From Amycolatopsis sp. DSM 110486 (GTDB lineage Bacteria; Actinomycetota; Actinomycetes; Mycobacteriales; Pseudonocardiaceae): a stretch of 64,000 nucleotides of DNA. Positions within the stretch are counted from its first letter, which is position 1. Each line of letters opens with the position of its first letter. A model generated the notes under the pieces. That model was not told the origin of the DNA, made no database searches, and was given only the letters and a program-made list of their open reading frames with translations. This document shows positions 1-8,575 of this stretch, piece after piece. The DNA lies in the NCBI RefSeq assembly GCF_019468465.1, contig NZ_CP080519.1, forward strand, positions 434,001 through 498,000, given 5' to 3'. The position numbers and the translations under genes were made by a program.

Positions 1-110
1 CCGATGTCGATCGACGCGTTCTTCGCGACGCTGGGGTCTTTCCACAGGCCGTGCTGGCCGGGGCCGCCGACGCCGTAGGGGTGCAGGGCGAGGTGGATCT
101 TGCGGGGCAT
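1..110 (-). CDS. Flavin-dependent monooxygenase, NtaA/SnaA/DszA type (N-terminal fragment)
   Basis: Only the first 36 codons lie in the window; the gene runs off the left edge. The reading from ATG (108-110) starts MPRKIHLALHPYGVGG and continues to WKDPSVAKNASID, the usual start of NtaA/SnaA/DszA-type FMN-dependent monooxygenases of the bacterial luciferase superfamily. These two-component enzymes use reduced FMN from a partner reductase to oxidise sulfur, nitrogen or carbon substrates. It lies 22 bp downstream of the ABC transporter ATPase gene on the same strand, so it is probably the last part of that operon, and the importer may supply its substrate. Substrate cannot be judged from this fragment. 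Confidence 0.7.
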   Translation of the reverse strand, partial: MPRKIHLALHPYGVGGPGQHGLWKDPSVAKNASIDI

Positions 111-132
111 GGGAAACGTCCTTCCGTGGTGA

Positions 133-954
133 TCAGGTGTGCAGCAGTGCGCGCAACGCCTCGCGCTCCGCACGGCCGGCCGACGCGGTGTGCAGCGTCG
201 GCGCCGAGCTCACGAGCAGGCGCGTGTACGGGTGGCGCGGGGCGGCGACGACCTCGCGGGCCGTGCCGAGCTCCACGAGCTCGCCGCGGTAGAGCACCGC
301 GACGCGGTCGGCGACCCCGGCGACCGAGCCGAGGTCGTGGGAGATGAACACGAGCGCGACGCCCGCGGCCCGCAGTTCCTTGAGGATCTCCAGGATCTGC
401 ACGCGGTTCGCGGCGTCCAGCGCGCTCACCGGCTCGTCGAGGAACACGAGCTTCGGTTCGGTGATCAGGGCCCGGGCCACCGCGACGCGCTGGCGCTGCC
501 CGCCGGACAGCTCGCCGGGCAGCCGCGTGAGCAGTTCCTCGTCGAGCCGGACCCGCTCGAGGTAGGTGCGGGCCCGCGCCAGCGCCTCGGCCCGGGGCAC
601 GCCGCGCACCAGCAGCGGTTCGATCAGCGAGTCCGCTGTGGACAGTTCGGGATCGAGGCTGCGCAACGGGTCCTGGAACACGTACTGCACCACGCCGCGC
701 CGGCGCAGCGCCCGCCACTGCCGGGCGCCGTAGCCGGTGACGTCCGTGCCGTCGAGCACGATCCGTCCCGCCGACGGGCGCACCAGCCCCAGCACCGTGC
801 GGGCCAGCGTCGACTTGCCCGACCCGGTCTCGCCGATGACCCCGACGATCTCGCCGGGAGCGACCGTCAGCGAAGCACCGGCCAGTGCGCGCCGGCGCCG
901 CCGTCGGTGTCCGTAGTGGACTTCCAGGTCCGTGACCTCGAGGACGTCGGTCAT
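133..954 (-). CDS. ABC transporter ATP-binding protein, DppF/OppF type
   Basis: 273-aa cytoplasmic ATPase of a peptide/opine/nickel-type importer. Visible are Walker A (GETGSGKST), the Q-loop (VFQDP), the signature LSGGQRQRVAVARAL, Walker B (LVFLDEP) and the H-loop (ISHDL). The C-terminus has the RHPYTRLL stretch typical of the oligopeptide-type ATPase extension. The start ATG (952-954) overlaps the stop of the upstream ATPase gene as ATGA, so the pair is translationally coupled. An open frame extends further upstream but is only the shadow of the neighbouring ATPase. It pairs with the DppD-like protein to power the two permeases encoded upstream. Confidence 0.92.
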   Translation of the reverse strand: MTDVLEVTDLEVHYGHRRRRRRALAGASLTVAPGEIVGVIGETGSGKSTLARTVLGLVRPSAGRIVLDGTDVTGYGARQWRALRRRGVVQYVFQDPLRSLDPELSTADSLIEPLLVRGVPRAEALARARTYLERVRLDEELLTRLPGELSGGQRQRVAVARALITEPKLVFLDEPVSALDAANRVQILEILKELRAAGVALVFISHDLGSVAGVADRVAVLYRGELVELGTAREVVAAPRHPYTRLLVSSAPTLHTASAGRAEREALRALLHT

Positions 955-1844
955 CCCCGGACCTCGCTGCCGGCCAGGAACCGGTCGAGCCCGTACTGCT
1001 CGTGCTCGCCGATGAGCAGCTTCGTGTACTCGTGCCGTGGGTGGTGCAGTACGCGGCGGGTCGGGCCCTGCTCGACGATCTCGCCGTCGCGCATGACCAG
1101 CACCTCGTCGCACAGCTGCGCGACCACCGCGAGGTCGTGGGAGACGACGAGCAGGGCGAGCCCCGAGCTTTCCCGCAGGTCGGCCAGCAGGTCGAGGATC
1201 TCCGCCTGCACCGTCACGTCGAGCGCGGTGGTCGCCTCGTCGGCGATGAGCACCTGCGGCTCGGCGGCGATCGCGGCCGCGATCAGCACTCGCTGCAACA
1301 TCCCGCCGGACAGCTCGTACGGGTACTGCGTGTACACGAGCTCCGGGTCGCGCAAGTGCACCGCCGCCAGCAGCTCGATCGCCCGCCGCCGGGCCGCGCG
1401 CCGCCGGTGGCCGAGCTTCACCCGCAGCACCTCGGCGACCTGCGCGCCGACCGGGATCGACGGGTTCAGATACGACGCGGGGTCCTGGAACACCGCGCTG
1501 ATCGTCGAGCCCCGCAGCGCGGTGAGCTCGGGCGTCGACAGTTCGGCCAGGTCGTGGCCCGCGACGTGGATGCTGCCGCCGGCCACGGTGAACCCCGGCG
1601 GGAGGATGCCCAGCACGGCCCGGCACGTGAGCGTCTTGCCGCTGCCCGACTCGCCGACGAGGCCGACGGTCCTGCCCGGTGTGAGCTCCAGGCTCACCCC
1701 CTTCACGACCTCGCGCCCGCCGGTTTCGTGCCCGTCGGTTTCGTGCCCAGTGGCTTCGTGGCGGATGCGCACGTCGCGCACGGCGAGCACGGGCCCGGCG
1801 ACCCCGCTCGCGGCGGGCGCGGCGCTTTCGGTGAGGGCGGTCAT
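951..1844 (-). CDS. ABC transporter ATP-binding protein, DppD/OppD type
   Basis: 297-aa ATPase partner of the DppF-like protein. Walker A is GESGSGKT, the signature is LSGGMLQRVLIAAAIA, Walker B is VLIADEATTALD and the H-loop is VSHDLAVV. The N-terminal 25 residues are Ala/Pro-rich, followed by a repeated THETDG-like stretch (ATGHETDGHETGG), a small low-complexity insertion near residues 33-45. Start ATG at 1844 overlaps the stop of the permease gene (ATGA). Role: ATP hydrolysis for uptake of oligopeptides, nickel chelates or similar solutes; the specificity lies in the binding protein and is unknown. Confidence 0.92.
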   Translation of the reverse strand: MTALTESAAPAASGVAGPVLAVRDVRIRHEATGHETDGHETGGREVVKGVSLELTPGRTVGLVGESGSGKTLTCRAVLGILPPGFTVAGGSIHVAGHDLAELSTPELTALRGSTISAVFQDPASYLNPSIPVGAQVAEVLRVKLGHRRRAARRRAIELLAAVHLRDPELVYTQYPYELSGGMLQRVLIAAAIAAEPQVLIADEATTALDVTVQAEILDLLADLRESSGLALLVVSHDLAVVAQLCDEVLVMRDGEIVEQGPTRRVLHHPRHEYTKLLIGEHEQYGLDRFLAGSEVRG

Positions 1845-2698
1845 GCCGTACCTCCGGCTGCGACTCGGCGGGTGGTGGCCCGGGTGTGCGCCGCCGCGCC
1901 CGACACGTCGCGGATCGCGTCGGCGAGCAGGTTGGCGGCCCACACCGTGGCCGTGATCAGGAGCGCGGGCGCGACCGGCGCCCACGGTTGGTAGCTGAGG
2001 TACCCGAGGTCCGAGGCCAGCAGGCCGCCCCAGGTCGGCGCGGGCGGCTGCACGCCGATGCCGAGGAACGTCAAGCTGGAGACGATGACGAACCCGACCC
2101 CGACCGTCTGGGCCAGCGCCACCGCGATCGGCGGCAGCACCTTGACCCACACGTGCCGGCGCACGATCCAGCCGAGCGAAGCACCGGAGATCAGCGCCGC
2201 CTCGACGTACTGCGACCGCGCCACGGCGAGCGTCGCGGCCCGCGACACCCGGTAGAACAAGGGCGACACCAGCGCGCCCGTCACCACCATCGCCTGCGTG
2301 ATCCCGTTGCCCAGCAACGCGGTCACCGCGACCGCGAACAACAGGAACGGCAGCGCGACGAGCGTGTCGGCCAAACGCAGCGTGGCCCATTCGAAGGCGC
2401 GCCCGAGGTAGACCGACAAGATGCCGGGCACGGTGCCCGCCACCAGCGCCACCGAGGCGACCTCCAGCGAGGCGAGCACGCTGACCCGCGAGCCGGCCAG
2501 CAGCCGGCTGAACACGTCGCGCCCGAGGTTGTCGGTGCCCAGCCAGTGGCCCGCGGACGGGCCGGCCAGCGTGGTGCCGCTCGCGGCCAGCGGGTCCTGC
2601 GGCGCGAGCAGCGGGCCGAGGATCGCGAGCAGCGCGACCACGACGAGGATCGTCAGCGCGATGCGCCCCGTGCGGAGCGCGAGGATCCGTCCCAGCAC
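1841..2698 (-). CDS. ABC transporter permease, DppC type
   Basis: 285-aa inner-membrane permease with about six transmembrane segments. The first is near residues 14-32 (LTILVVVALLAILGPLLAP), followed by the LGTDNLGRDVFSRLL motif that is characteristic of DppC/OppC proteins. The EAA-type cytoplasmic loop is near residues 170-195 (EAALISGASLGWIVRRHV). It forms the translocation channel with the DppB-like permease encoded immediately upstream (one base between stop and start). ATG at 2698 is chosen because it abuts that stop. Confidence 0.92.
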   Translation of the reverse strand: MLGRILALRTGRIALTILVVVALLAILGPLLAPQDPLAASGTTLAGPSAGHWLGTDNLGRDVFSRLLAGSRVSVLASLEVASVALVAGTVPGILSVYLGRAFEWATLRLADTLVALPFLLFAVAVTALLGNGITQAMVVTGALVSPLFYRVSRAATLAVARSQYVEAALISGASLGWIVRRHVWVKVLPPIAVALAQTVGVGFVIVSSLTFLGIGVQPPAPTWGGLLASDLGYLSYQPWAPVAPALLITATVWAANLLADAIRDVSGAAAHTRATTRRVAAGGTA

Positions 2699-2699
2699 G

Positions 2700-3692
2700 T
2701 CACACCCCCCGCTGCGAGGCCGGCGTCACGCGCCCGAGGACGACGTTGACCAGCAGGTTGAAGGTCACGACCAGTGCGATCGACACCACGAGCACGCCCT
2801 GCACCGCGGGCACGTCTCCGCTCTGGGCCGAGTCGTTGGCGAAGCGGCCGAAGCCCTGCAGCCCGAAGATCCACTCGGTGACCACCGACGCGCCGACGAG
2901 CGCGGGGAACTTGAGCCCGAGCGTGGCCAGCGCCGGCCCGATCCCGTTGCGCAGCACGTGCCCGAAGAAGACCCGCCGGGGCGAGAGGCCGCGCACGACC
3001 GCGCCGATGACGTAGTTCTCCTCGTACGCGCTGACGAGGCCGGTGCGCAGCTGGCGCGCGACGTCGGCCATGACGTCGAAGCTGAGCGCGAGCGCGGGCA
3101 GGGTGATGTGCACGAGCCACGGGCCGACACCGTCGGTGACGGGCGCGTACCCGGCCGACGGGAACAGCCCCAGCCCGACCGCGAACACCGCCACCAGCAC
3201 GATGCCGACCACGAACGCCGGCAGCACGGACACCGTCGTGACGAACCCCGTCACCGCGCGGTCGGCCCAGGTGCCCCGGCGCAACGCGGCCAGCGTGCCG
3301 AGCGCGAACCCGGCCACCACGCCGACCACCAGCCCGAACACCGCCACCGACAGGCTCACGCCGAGGCCGAGGCCGATCAGCGTCGAGATGTCGGCGCCGT
3401 TGACCCAGCTCGTGCCGAGGTCGCCGTGCAGGACCGCGGTGAACCAATGCCAGTACTGCACCAGGAACGGCCGGTCGAGGCCCCACTGGCTCTCGATGTT
3501 GGCGATCGCCTGCGGGGTCGCGTCCTCGCCCAGCTGGATGCGGGCCGGGGACAGTCCGCTCAGCGCCCGCAGCGCGAACGTCACGAAGGTGGCCGCGAAG
3601 AACACCGGAACGAAGATCGCGACCGAGCGGGCCAGCGTGCCCGGCAGGCGGCGCAGCGCGGCCGGGAGGAGCAGCCGGGTCTCAGCGGCCAC
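2700..3692 (-). CDS. ABC transporter permease, DppB type
   Basis: 330-aa permease of the DppB/OppB family with about six membrane segments. The DppB signature region is present: a large periplasmic loop after the first helix containing WGLDRPFLVQYWHW, then GDLGTSW. The EAA-like loop YVIGAVVRGLSPRRVFFGHVL is the ATPase contact. The start is GTG (3690-3692), which overlaps the end of the binding-protein gene by 11 bp, so translation is probably coupled. Operon order is binding protein, DppB, DppC, DppD, DppF, monooxygenase. Confidence 0.92.
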   Translation of the reverse strand: MAAETRLLLPAALRRLPGTLARSVAIFVPVFFAATFVTFALRALSGLSPARIQLGEDATPQAIANIESQWGLDRPFLVQYWHWFTAVLHGDLGTSWVNGADISTLIGLGLGVSLSVAVFGLVVGVVAGFALGTLAALRRGTWADRAVTGFVTTVSVLPAFVVGIVLVAVFAVGLGLFPSAGYAPVTDGVGPWLVHITLPALALSFDVMADVARQLRTGLVSAYEENYVIGAVVRGLSPRRVFFGHVLRNGIGPALATLGLKFPALVGASVVTEWIFGLQGFGRFANDSAQSGDVPAVQGVLVVSIALVVTFNLLVNVVLGRVTPASQRGV

Positions 3693-5208
3693 TGATGGTC
3701 ACCCCCGTCCAGTCGAGGTGCGCCGGGTTCTTCGGCAGAGCGGAGATCGTCTTGCTCTTCGCGATCAGGTTCGGCGAGGAGTAGGTGAACACCAGCGCCC
3801 GGCTCGCCAGCCCGGCGCGGGTGGCCGCCTGCAGGACCTGGGCGTAGTCCGCTGCGTCCAACGGCGTGCGCCGGACCTTCGCCACGGCGTCCTCGAAGCC
3901 CACGGGCTCGTAGGGGCTGGAGAGGTTGAGCGGGCCGTGGGGTCCGAAGTGGGCAGTCAGCGTCTGCACCGCGGAATCGCGCCCGGTGGTGCTGTAGAGC
4001 GAAAGCGTGAGGTTCTTGGCGAAGAACGGTGTGGCCCAGTTCTTGTCGATCTTGATGTTCGTGGTGATGCCCACCGCGGCGAGCTGCGACTGCACGATCT
4101 CGGCGTCGGGCTGGGAGTCCGGCACGACGAGGTCGAGCTTGATGTCACCCGGTTTGTACCCGGCGCCGGCGAGCAGCTGCCTCGACTTGGCCGGGTCGTA
4201 GGGGTACTGGTCCTTCGACCGCGGATCGTAGGCGACGTAGCCCTCGGGGAAGGGCTGGTCGGTCGCCTCGCCGTAGCCGAAGGTGAGCTTGTCGACGAAC
4301 TCCTTGCGGTTGACCGCGTACCGCACGGCATCGACCACTTGCGGGTTGTCGAACGGCGCCTTGTTCACGTTGAGGCTGATGTTGGCGGCGTTGAACCCGG
4401 GCTGCACGAACACGTCGAGACCGGCCTTTTTCGCGGCGTCCGCCTGGCTGGGGTCGATGTCGGCGAAGTTGTAGACCCCGGTCTGCAGCCCGGAAACGAC
4501 CGTCGACGCGTCGGGCGCCGAGGTCAGTTCGACGTTGTCGATGTGGATGTTCGCGGCGTCCCAGTAGTCCGGGTTCTTCTTCAGCACGGCTTTCGTGCCG
4601 GGGACGACCTGCGTGACGGTGAACGGCCCGGCGCCGACCGGGTTCTGGTCGAGCTTCTTCGGGTCCTGCGCGGCCTTCGGGCTCGCGACCTGCAGCACGC
4701 GTTCGCCGAGCAGCTGCGGGATCTGGTAGTCGACCTGCGAGAGGTGGATGACGACGTCGAGGCCGTCGGCGGTGACGGACTCGATGGACGTGAGATCACC
4801 GAACAAAGCGGAGTTCTTCTGGTTCTTGGCCCGTTCGATCGCGGCCTTCACGGCAGCGGCGTCGAGCGGGGTGCCGTCGGAGAACTTCAGGCCCTGGCGC
4901 AGGTGGAAGGTGACCTGGTCGCCGGCCGCGTTGTACTCCCAGCTCTTCGCGAGGTCGGGCACCGCGTTGCCCTTCTCATCGGTGCGGGTGAGCGACGCGT
5001 AAACCAGCGCCAGCTCGCGGAACTGGGCGCCGCTGCCTCCGACCACCGGGTCCCAGTGCGTCGGGAAGTACGAGGAGGCCCAGCGCAGCGTGCCTCCGGC
5101 GGAGGCCGCGGCGCCGGCGCCGCACGCGGTGAGCCCACCACCGAGGACGGCCGCGAGGGCGAGGGTGAGTGCGGTGCCGCGCAGGCGGCGCGTGGTGCGT
5201 GGGGACAT
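3682..5208 (-). CDS. ABC transporter substrate-binding protein, family 5 (DppA/OppA/NikA type)
   Basis: 508-aa lipoprotein. The N-terminus has a Tat/Sec-like basic start (MSPRTTRRLRG), a hydrophobic core and a lipobox LTAC near residues 25-28, so the mature protein is anchored outside the membrane. The body shows family 5 features: KSWEYNAAGDQVTFHLRQGLKFSDG near residue 90 and NPVGAGPFTV near 200. It captures the solute for the importer encoded downstream. Family 5 proteins bind peptides, nickel complexes, opines or glycosides; nothing here decides between them. The LysR gene is divergent across a 312-bp gap, suggesting inducible expression. Confidence 0.92.
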   Translation of the reverse strand: MSPRTTRRLRGTALTLALAAVLGGGLTACGAGAAASAGGTLRWASSYFPTHWDPVVGGSGAQFRELALVYASLTRTDEKGNAVPDLAKSWEYNAAGDQVTFHLRQGLKFSDGTPLDAAAVKAAIERAKNQKNSALFGDLTSIESVTADGLDVVIHLSQVDYQIPQLLGERVLQVASPKAAQDPKKLDQNPVGAGPFTVTQVVPGTKAVLKKNPDYWDAANIHIDNVELTSAPDASTVVSGLQTGVYNFADIDPSQADAAKKAGLDVFVQPGFNAANISLNVNKAPFDNPQVVDAVRYAVNRKEFVDKLTFGYGEATDQPFPEGYVAYDPRSKDQYPYDPAKSRQLLAGAGYKPGDIKLDLVVPDSQPDAEIVQSQLAAVGITTNIKIDKNWATPFFAKNLTLSLYSTTGRDSAVQTLTAHFGPHGPLNLSSPYEPVGFEDAVAKVRRTPLDAADYAQVLQAATRAGLASRALVFTYSSPNLIAKSKTISALPKNPAHLDWTGVTISGR

Positions 5209-5520
5209 GGGGAATCTTCCTGTGCTCGGGGGACAACGCGTATTCCGGCGTCCACAGTGGACTGACCGGTTCTGGGCAGGGGAAAGGGACGCACCTCAGG
5301 GGCGCCGGGGAAAGCGCGAGTGCTCGCCTCAGCGAGGACAGATCGCGGTGCCGCAGCGGGCGTTGTCCAGCCAGCGACAGCAGGTGAGCAGCACGCTCGG
5401 CGCGTCGGCGGACCGGTTCATGACAGCGAGCATGACCCGTTGTGCCGCGCGCTGTCCAACGACGTTTCACGATGCGGATTCATCACGATTCGCGATGGTT
5501 CGCGAGGTAGGTTCCGACTC
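5209..5520. promoter_or_regulatory. Divergent control region between ABC importer operon and lysR
   Basis: 312-bp gap with no credible gene. It should hold both divergent promoters. Close to the lysR start there are two direct copies of TTCGCGA (5489-5495 and 5499-5505), each containing the palindrome TCGCGA, preceded by CACGA at 5484-5488. Such dyads are candidates for autoregulatory LysR binding. A palindrome GTCCACAGTGGAC lies at 5250-5262. No sure -10/-35 pair can be assigned by eye. Confidence 0.4.
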
Positions 5521-6387
5521 ATGGAGCAGGTTCTGGACATCGTGCCGCTGCGCAGCTTCGTCGCGGTCGCCGACCGCGGCGGGTTCCAGCGCGCGGCCAC
5601 GCACCTCCACCTCAGCCAGGCCGCGGTGAGCCAGCACGTGCGCCGGCTCGAAGCCGCCACCGGCCGGCAGCTCGTCGAACGCAGCGGCCGCCGGTCACGC
5701 TTCACCGCCGACGGCGACCTGCTGCTCGGCCACGCCCGCCGGATCCTCGGGGTGCACGACGAAGCGCTGCGCGCGTTCGACGTCGCGGACGACGAGACCG
5801 TGGTGATCGGGTCGACGGAACACGCCGCCGCCCAGCTCCTGCCCCGCCTGACGGCCGTGCTCGGCACCGCGCTGCCCGGCCACCGCGTGCGCTACCGCCT
5901 CGACCGCGGCACCGCCCTGCGCGACGCGCTCGGCACCGGGCGCATCGACCTCGCCCTCCTGCTGGGCGCCACCGACGACCCGCGCGCCGAACCCGTCGGC
6001 GAGCTCGACCTGACCTGGTACTGCGCACCCGGCTGGACCCGCCCTGACGGGCCCGTGCCGCTCGTCGCGTTCGACAACCCTTGTGCACTGCGGACTCGCG
6101 CGCTGGAAACCCTGTCCGCGTACGGGATCCCTGCTTCTATCGGTGCCGAAGCCAACCAGCTCGCCGGCGTCCACGCGGCCGCCGCGGCCGGCCAGGGCGT
6201 CGCCCTCCTCGCGACCCTCGGCACCACCCCCGAGGGCCTCGTCGAATGCGACGACCTCCCCCCGCCCGAACCGCTCCCCCTCGCCTGCTGGCGCCGCCAC
6301 GGCCTCGACTCCGCCGTGTCCGGCCACGCCGTCGGCTCCCTGCGCCGCCTGCTCACCACCAACCACCCCCTCGCCCGAGGAGCCTGA
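5521..6387 (+). CDS. LysR-family transcriptional regulator
   Basis: 288-aa LysR-type regulator. The N-terminal winged helix-turn-helix occupies about residues 5-65 (LRSFVAVADRGGFQRAATHLHLSQAAVSQHVRRLE), followed by a short effector-binding domain from about residue 90. The frame is open further upstream, but the HTH begins properly from ATG 5521, which has GAGGTAGG upstream. It is divergent from the family 5 importer operon and abuts a cupin gene, so it probably controls both in response to the transported compound. Confidence 0.9.
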   Translation: MEQVLDIVPLRSFVAVADRGGFQRAATHLHLSQAAVSQHVRRLEAATGRQLVERSGRRSRFTADGDLLLGHARRILGVHDEALRAFDVADDETVVIGSTEHAAAQLLPRLTAVLGTALPGHRVRYRLDRGTALRDALGTGRIDLALLLGATDDPRAEPVGELDLTWYCAPGWTRPDGPVPLVAFDNPCALRTRALETLSAYGIPASIGAEANQLAGVHAAAAAGQGVALLATLGTTPEGLVECDDLPPPEPLPLACWRRHGLDSAVSGHAVGSLRRLLTTNHPLARGA

Positions 6388-6915
6388 ATGTCCGTCCTGC
6401 ACGTCCCCGCCGGCTCCGGCGACGGCAAGTTCGTCCGCACCCCCAGCGGCGCCCTCGTGCCCGCCGAGATCGACCCGTTCCACCGCGCGCTGAGGCACGT
6501 CGCCCCCAGCGGCCTCCTCGGCCGGACCACACAAACCCCGGGCATGAAACGCCTCGAAGCCATCAGCGGCAAGACGGTGGGCGCGCAGTCGCTGTGGATG
6601 GGCCAGACGCACGTTCCCGCGTCCACCGCGTCGGCCAACCATCACCACGGCGCGTCGGAGACCGCCATTTACATCGTGTCGGGAAATCCGACGTTCGTGT
6701 TCCTGGATGTCGACGGGGACGAGCCCGTGGAACGGCCCATCGAGACCGGGCCGGGTGACTACGTCTTCGTGCCGCCGTTTGTGCCGCATCGGGAGGAGAA
6801 CCCGGATCCCGAGAACGAAGCCGTCGTGGTGATCGCCCGGACGACCCAGGAGGCGATCGTGGTGAACCTGGATGAGCTCGACTGGTCACAGGTCCGCGTC
6901 GGAGAACCACACTGA
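6388..6915 (+). CDS. Cupin domain protein
   Basis: 175-aa single-domain cupin. Motif 1 is near residues 89-105 (NHHHGASETAIYIVSG), with the HxH-x-E metal-ligand pattern; motif 2 is near 130-145 (GDYVFVPPFVPHREEN). The ATG follows the lysR stop directly with no gap, so the two genes are co-transcribed. Cupins of this kind are often metal-dependent isomerases, dioxygenases or small-molecule binders; no specific reaction can be assigned. Context suggests a role with the LysR-controlled importer and monooxygenase. Confidence 0.85.
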   Translation: MSVLHVPAGSGDGKFVRTPSGALVPAEIDPFHRALRHVAPSGLLGRTTQTPGMKRLEAISGKTVGAQSLWMGQTHVPASTASANHHHGASETAIYIVSGNPTFVFLDVDGDEPVERPIETGPGDYVFVPPFVPHREENPDPENEAVVVIARTTQEAIVVNLDELDWSQVRVGEPH

Positions 6916-7213
6916 CAGCGCGAAGAGTTCAGTCTCCATCCGCGCCCGCGAGCCGCGACTCGAGGCGACGGCGCAGCGTGCCGAGGTGCCCCCTCAACCG
7001 GTCCGGGGTCCTTCTGCTCGGCTCCAGCATCCTCACGCTCGCCACGGACGACACGCGGGCCCCGTGTTGGAGATCATCGTGGCGGTCGCGAGGGCGGCGC
7101 TGATCAGCTTCGCGGTGGCAGGTCTGGTGAAGCCGCAGCTCAGGGGCCGCTGACGAAGAAGTACTGACCACCGCCAAGAAGCCGTCGGCACACCACGTTT
7201 CACCGGCTTCCCG
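6916..7213. other. Intergenic stretch with no recognisable gene
   Basis: 298 bp between the cupin gene and the convergent tetR gene. A short open frame at 7063-7153 (VLEIIVAVARAALISFAVAGL) and a minus-strand stretch near 6950-7050 rich in Arg/Leu look coding-like, but neither has a ribosome binding site or family I can recognise. They may be decayed gene remnants. Confidence 0.3.
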
Positions 7214-7822
7214 TCAAGCAGCCAGCTCCCCCCGTGCGCCGAGGAGTGCCAGGCAGTTGGCCCACATCGCGTCCAGGCGCCGGAGGTCGTTGTAGAGCTT
7301 GACGAACATGATCTGCCCCTCCAGCTGCGCGACGATCGACCGCGCGGCCTCCCGGGTGTCTGCGACGTGCGCGTCACCGTGTTGTTGCGCCTCGGCGACG
7401 ACCTTGTGGACCAGATCCACCTGCGCCTCGAAGATCTCCTGCAGCCGCAGGCGAATCGCTTCGGTCTGGTTGCTCAGCTCCAACGTGAGATTGCCGAAGA
7501 GACAACCCGAGACTGTGCCGCAGCTGCGCTGGCCGGCCTGCAGGGTGTTCCCCGTCGCTTCGAAGAGGCGGTGCAGCCGGTCGAGCGGACCGTCCTTGGT
7601 CACCAGGATCTCCGACCAGACCGCGAGCTGCCCGGCCCACTGCTGCTCGACAACGGCGAGCGCGAGGGCCTCTTTGGACTCGAAGAAGTAGTAGAAACTG
7701 CCTTTCACCACACCCGCGGCCTTGCACACGTCGGCGACTCCCATTCCCGCGTAGCCGCGCGATTCGAGCAGCGCCTGAGCGGAAGCCAGGATCTTCTCCC
7801 TGGCATCACTGGTCCGTCCCAT
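7214..7822 (-). CDS. TetR-family transcriptional regulator
   Basis: 202-aa TetR repressor. HTH near residues 8-55 (ILASAQALLESRGYAGMGVADVCKAAG, then GSFYYFFESKEALA). The C-terminal part has a conserved CGTVSGCLFGNLTLELS stretch (residues about 100-116) known from the TetR_C_16-like group that often controls reductase/dehydrogenase genes. It is divergent from the SnoaL-like gene, and the intervening DNA holds an operator (7962-7976) that recurs in front of the SDR gene at 9312-9326. The likely regulon is therefore these two genes and perhaps itself. Cys residues near 101 and 107 might sense electrophiles; this is inference. Confidence 0.9.
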   Translation of the reverse strand: MGRTSDAREKILASAQALLESRGYAGMGVADVCKAAGVVKGSFYYFFESKEALALAVVEQQWAGQLAVWSEILVTKDGPLDRLHRLFEATGNTLQAGQRSCGTVSGCLFGNLTLELSNQTEAIRLRLQEIFEAQVDLVHKVVAEAQQHGDAHVADTREAARSIVAQLEGQIMFVKLYNDLRRLDAMWANCLALLGARGELAA

Positions 7823-7904
7823 GAGAAAAGCCTACGCCGCCAAGACTTCCCGAGCCAGGAAACCGTTCCGCGGGCCACGAATTCGCCGTGGGAGCCTGCG
7901 CCTA

Positions 7905-7980
7905 GGTGGTGAGTGGTTTTACCTCCTGGCGATGAAGCCGCCGTCGGGGTATTCCTGAAGGTGGACAACCGGTCTACTAC
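7905..7980 (+). promoter_or_regulatory. Promoter/operator of the SnoaL-like gene, TetR-type operator
   Basis: A 76-bp block duplicated (inverted in the window, same orientation relative to its gene) at 9308-9383. Conserved parts are GGTGGTGAGTGGTTTT (7905-7920), a 41-bp spacer of equal length in both copies, and the operator TGGACAACCGGTCTA (7962-7976), followed by CTAC. Its arms form the pattern TAGAC-N5-GTCTA with one mismatch. The spacer itself is weakly conserved, which suggests that spacing matters. Confidence 0.65.
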
Positions 7981-8004
7981 TTGAGCGAATCTGCCGAGGT
8001 CAAG

Positions 8005-8373
8005 ATGGACTACCAAGCGGTCATCACCCGGGTTCTCGACGCCTGGAAGGACGGCGTCGACTCGCACCGGCCCGATCGAGTCGCGAGCTGCTTCACCGAA
8101 GACGCCCTGTTCCAGGGTGCGCACCCTGGCTATTCCCTCGGCCGGAAAGGTGTCGAGGAGTACTACGCGGAACAGCCCGTCGGATTGACGGTTCGTTATG
8201 AGATCAGGGAAATCCGGCCCCTCACCCAGGACGTGCTTTCCGCCTACGTCGATCCGGTGTTCACCCGCCCGGACGGCACGGAGCTTCGATTTCACCTGAC
8301 CGTGATTCTGCTCCAGCAGGCCGAAGGCGACTGGTTGATCAGCCACTACCACGTGTCCAAGATCGTGGAATGA
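8005..8373 (+). CDS. SnoaL-like / SgcJ-EcaC-type small protein (NTF2 fold)
   Basis: 122-aa NTF2-like protein. The sequence VLDAWKDGVDSHRPDRVASCFTED near the start and the closing DWLISHYHVSKIVE are typical of SgcJ/EcaC-type proteins. These are small ligand-binding or isomerase-like proteins found near oxidoreductases. A TTG start at 7981 is possible (8 extra codons), but that would put the start at the operator; ATG 8005 has GAGGT just upstream. The strong hairpin at 8398-8433 ends the transcript. Co-regulated with the SDR by the TetR protein; exact function unknown. Confidence 0.75.
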   Translation: MDYQAVITRVLDAWKDGVDSHRPDRVASCFTEDALFQGAHPGYSLGRKGVEEYYAEQPVGLTVRYEIREIRPLTQDVLSAYVDPVFTRPDGTELRFHLTVILLQQAEGDWLISHYHVSKIVE

Positions 8374-8397
8374 CCGTCGCGATCTCCGTCTGACATC

Positions 8398-8433
8398 CAG
8401 CGGCCCCGGCGTCGAAAGACACCGGGGCCGCTG
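8398..8433 (+). terminator. Terminator of the SnoaL-like gene
   Basis: 16-bp stem (CAGCGGCCCCGGCGTC / GACACCGGGGCCGCTG, one G-T pair) closed by a GAAA tetraloop, 24 bp after the stop codon. There is no strong T-run, as is common in high-GC actinobacteria. Confidence 0.7.
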
Positions 8434-8521
8434 AGGCGTCTCGGAAATACATCTGATTCCGCGGCCCACAGTCCGGTTCCTCGGATCAGTCCCCCGTGGA
8501 TTCGATCCGAAGTGGACGGCG

Positions 8522-8569
8522 CCGCCCCGGGGCCGCGGACGGTGGGTGTCCGTGGCCCCGGGGTGGCGG
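8522..8569 (-). terminator. Terminator of the SDR gene
   Basis: Long GC-rich inverted repeat (CCGCCCCGGGGCC...GGCCCCGGGGTGGCGG) with a short GGTGGGT loop, immediately downstream of the SDR stop codon on the minus strand. Confidence 0.65.
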
Positions 8570-8575
8570 GGTGTG

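Noticed and set aside
7063..7153. Short hydrophobic open frame downstream of the first cupin gene
   Set aside because: No ribosome binding site and no recognisable family; too short to support.
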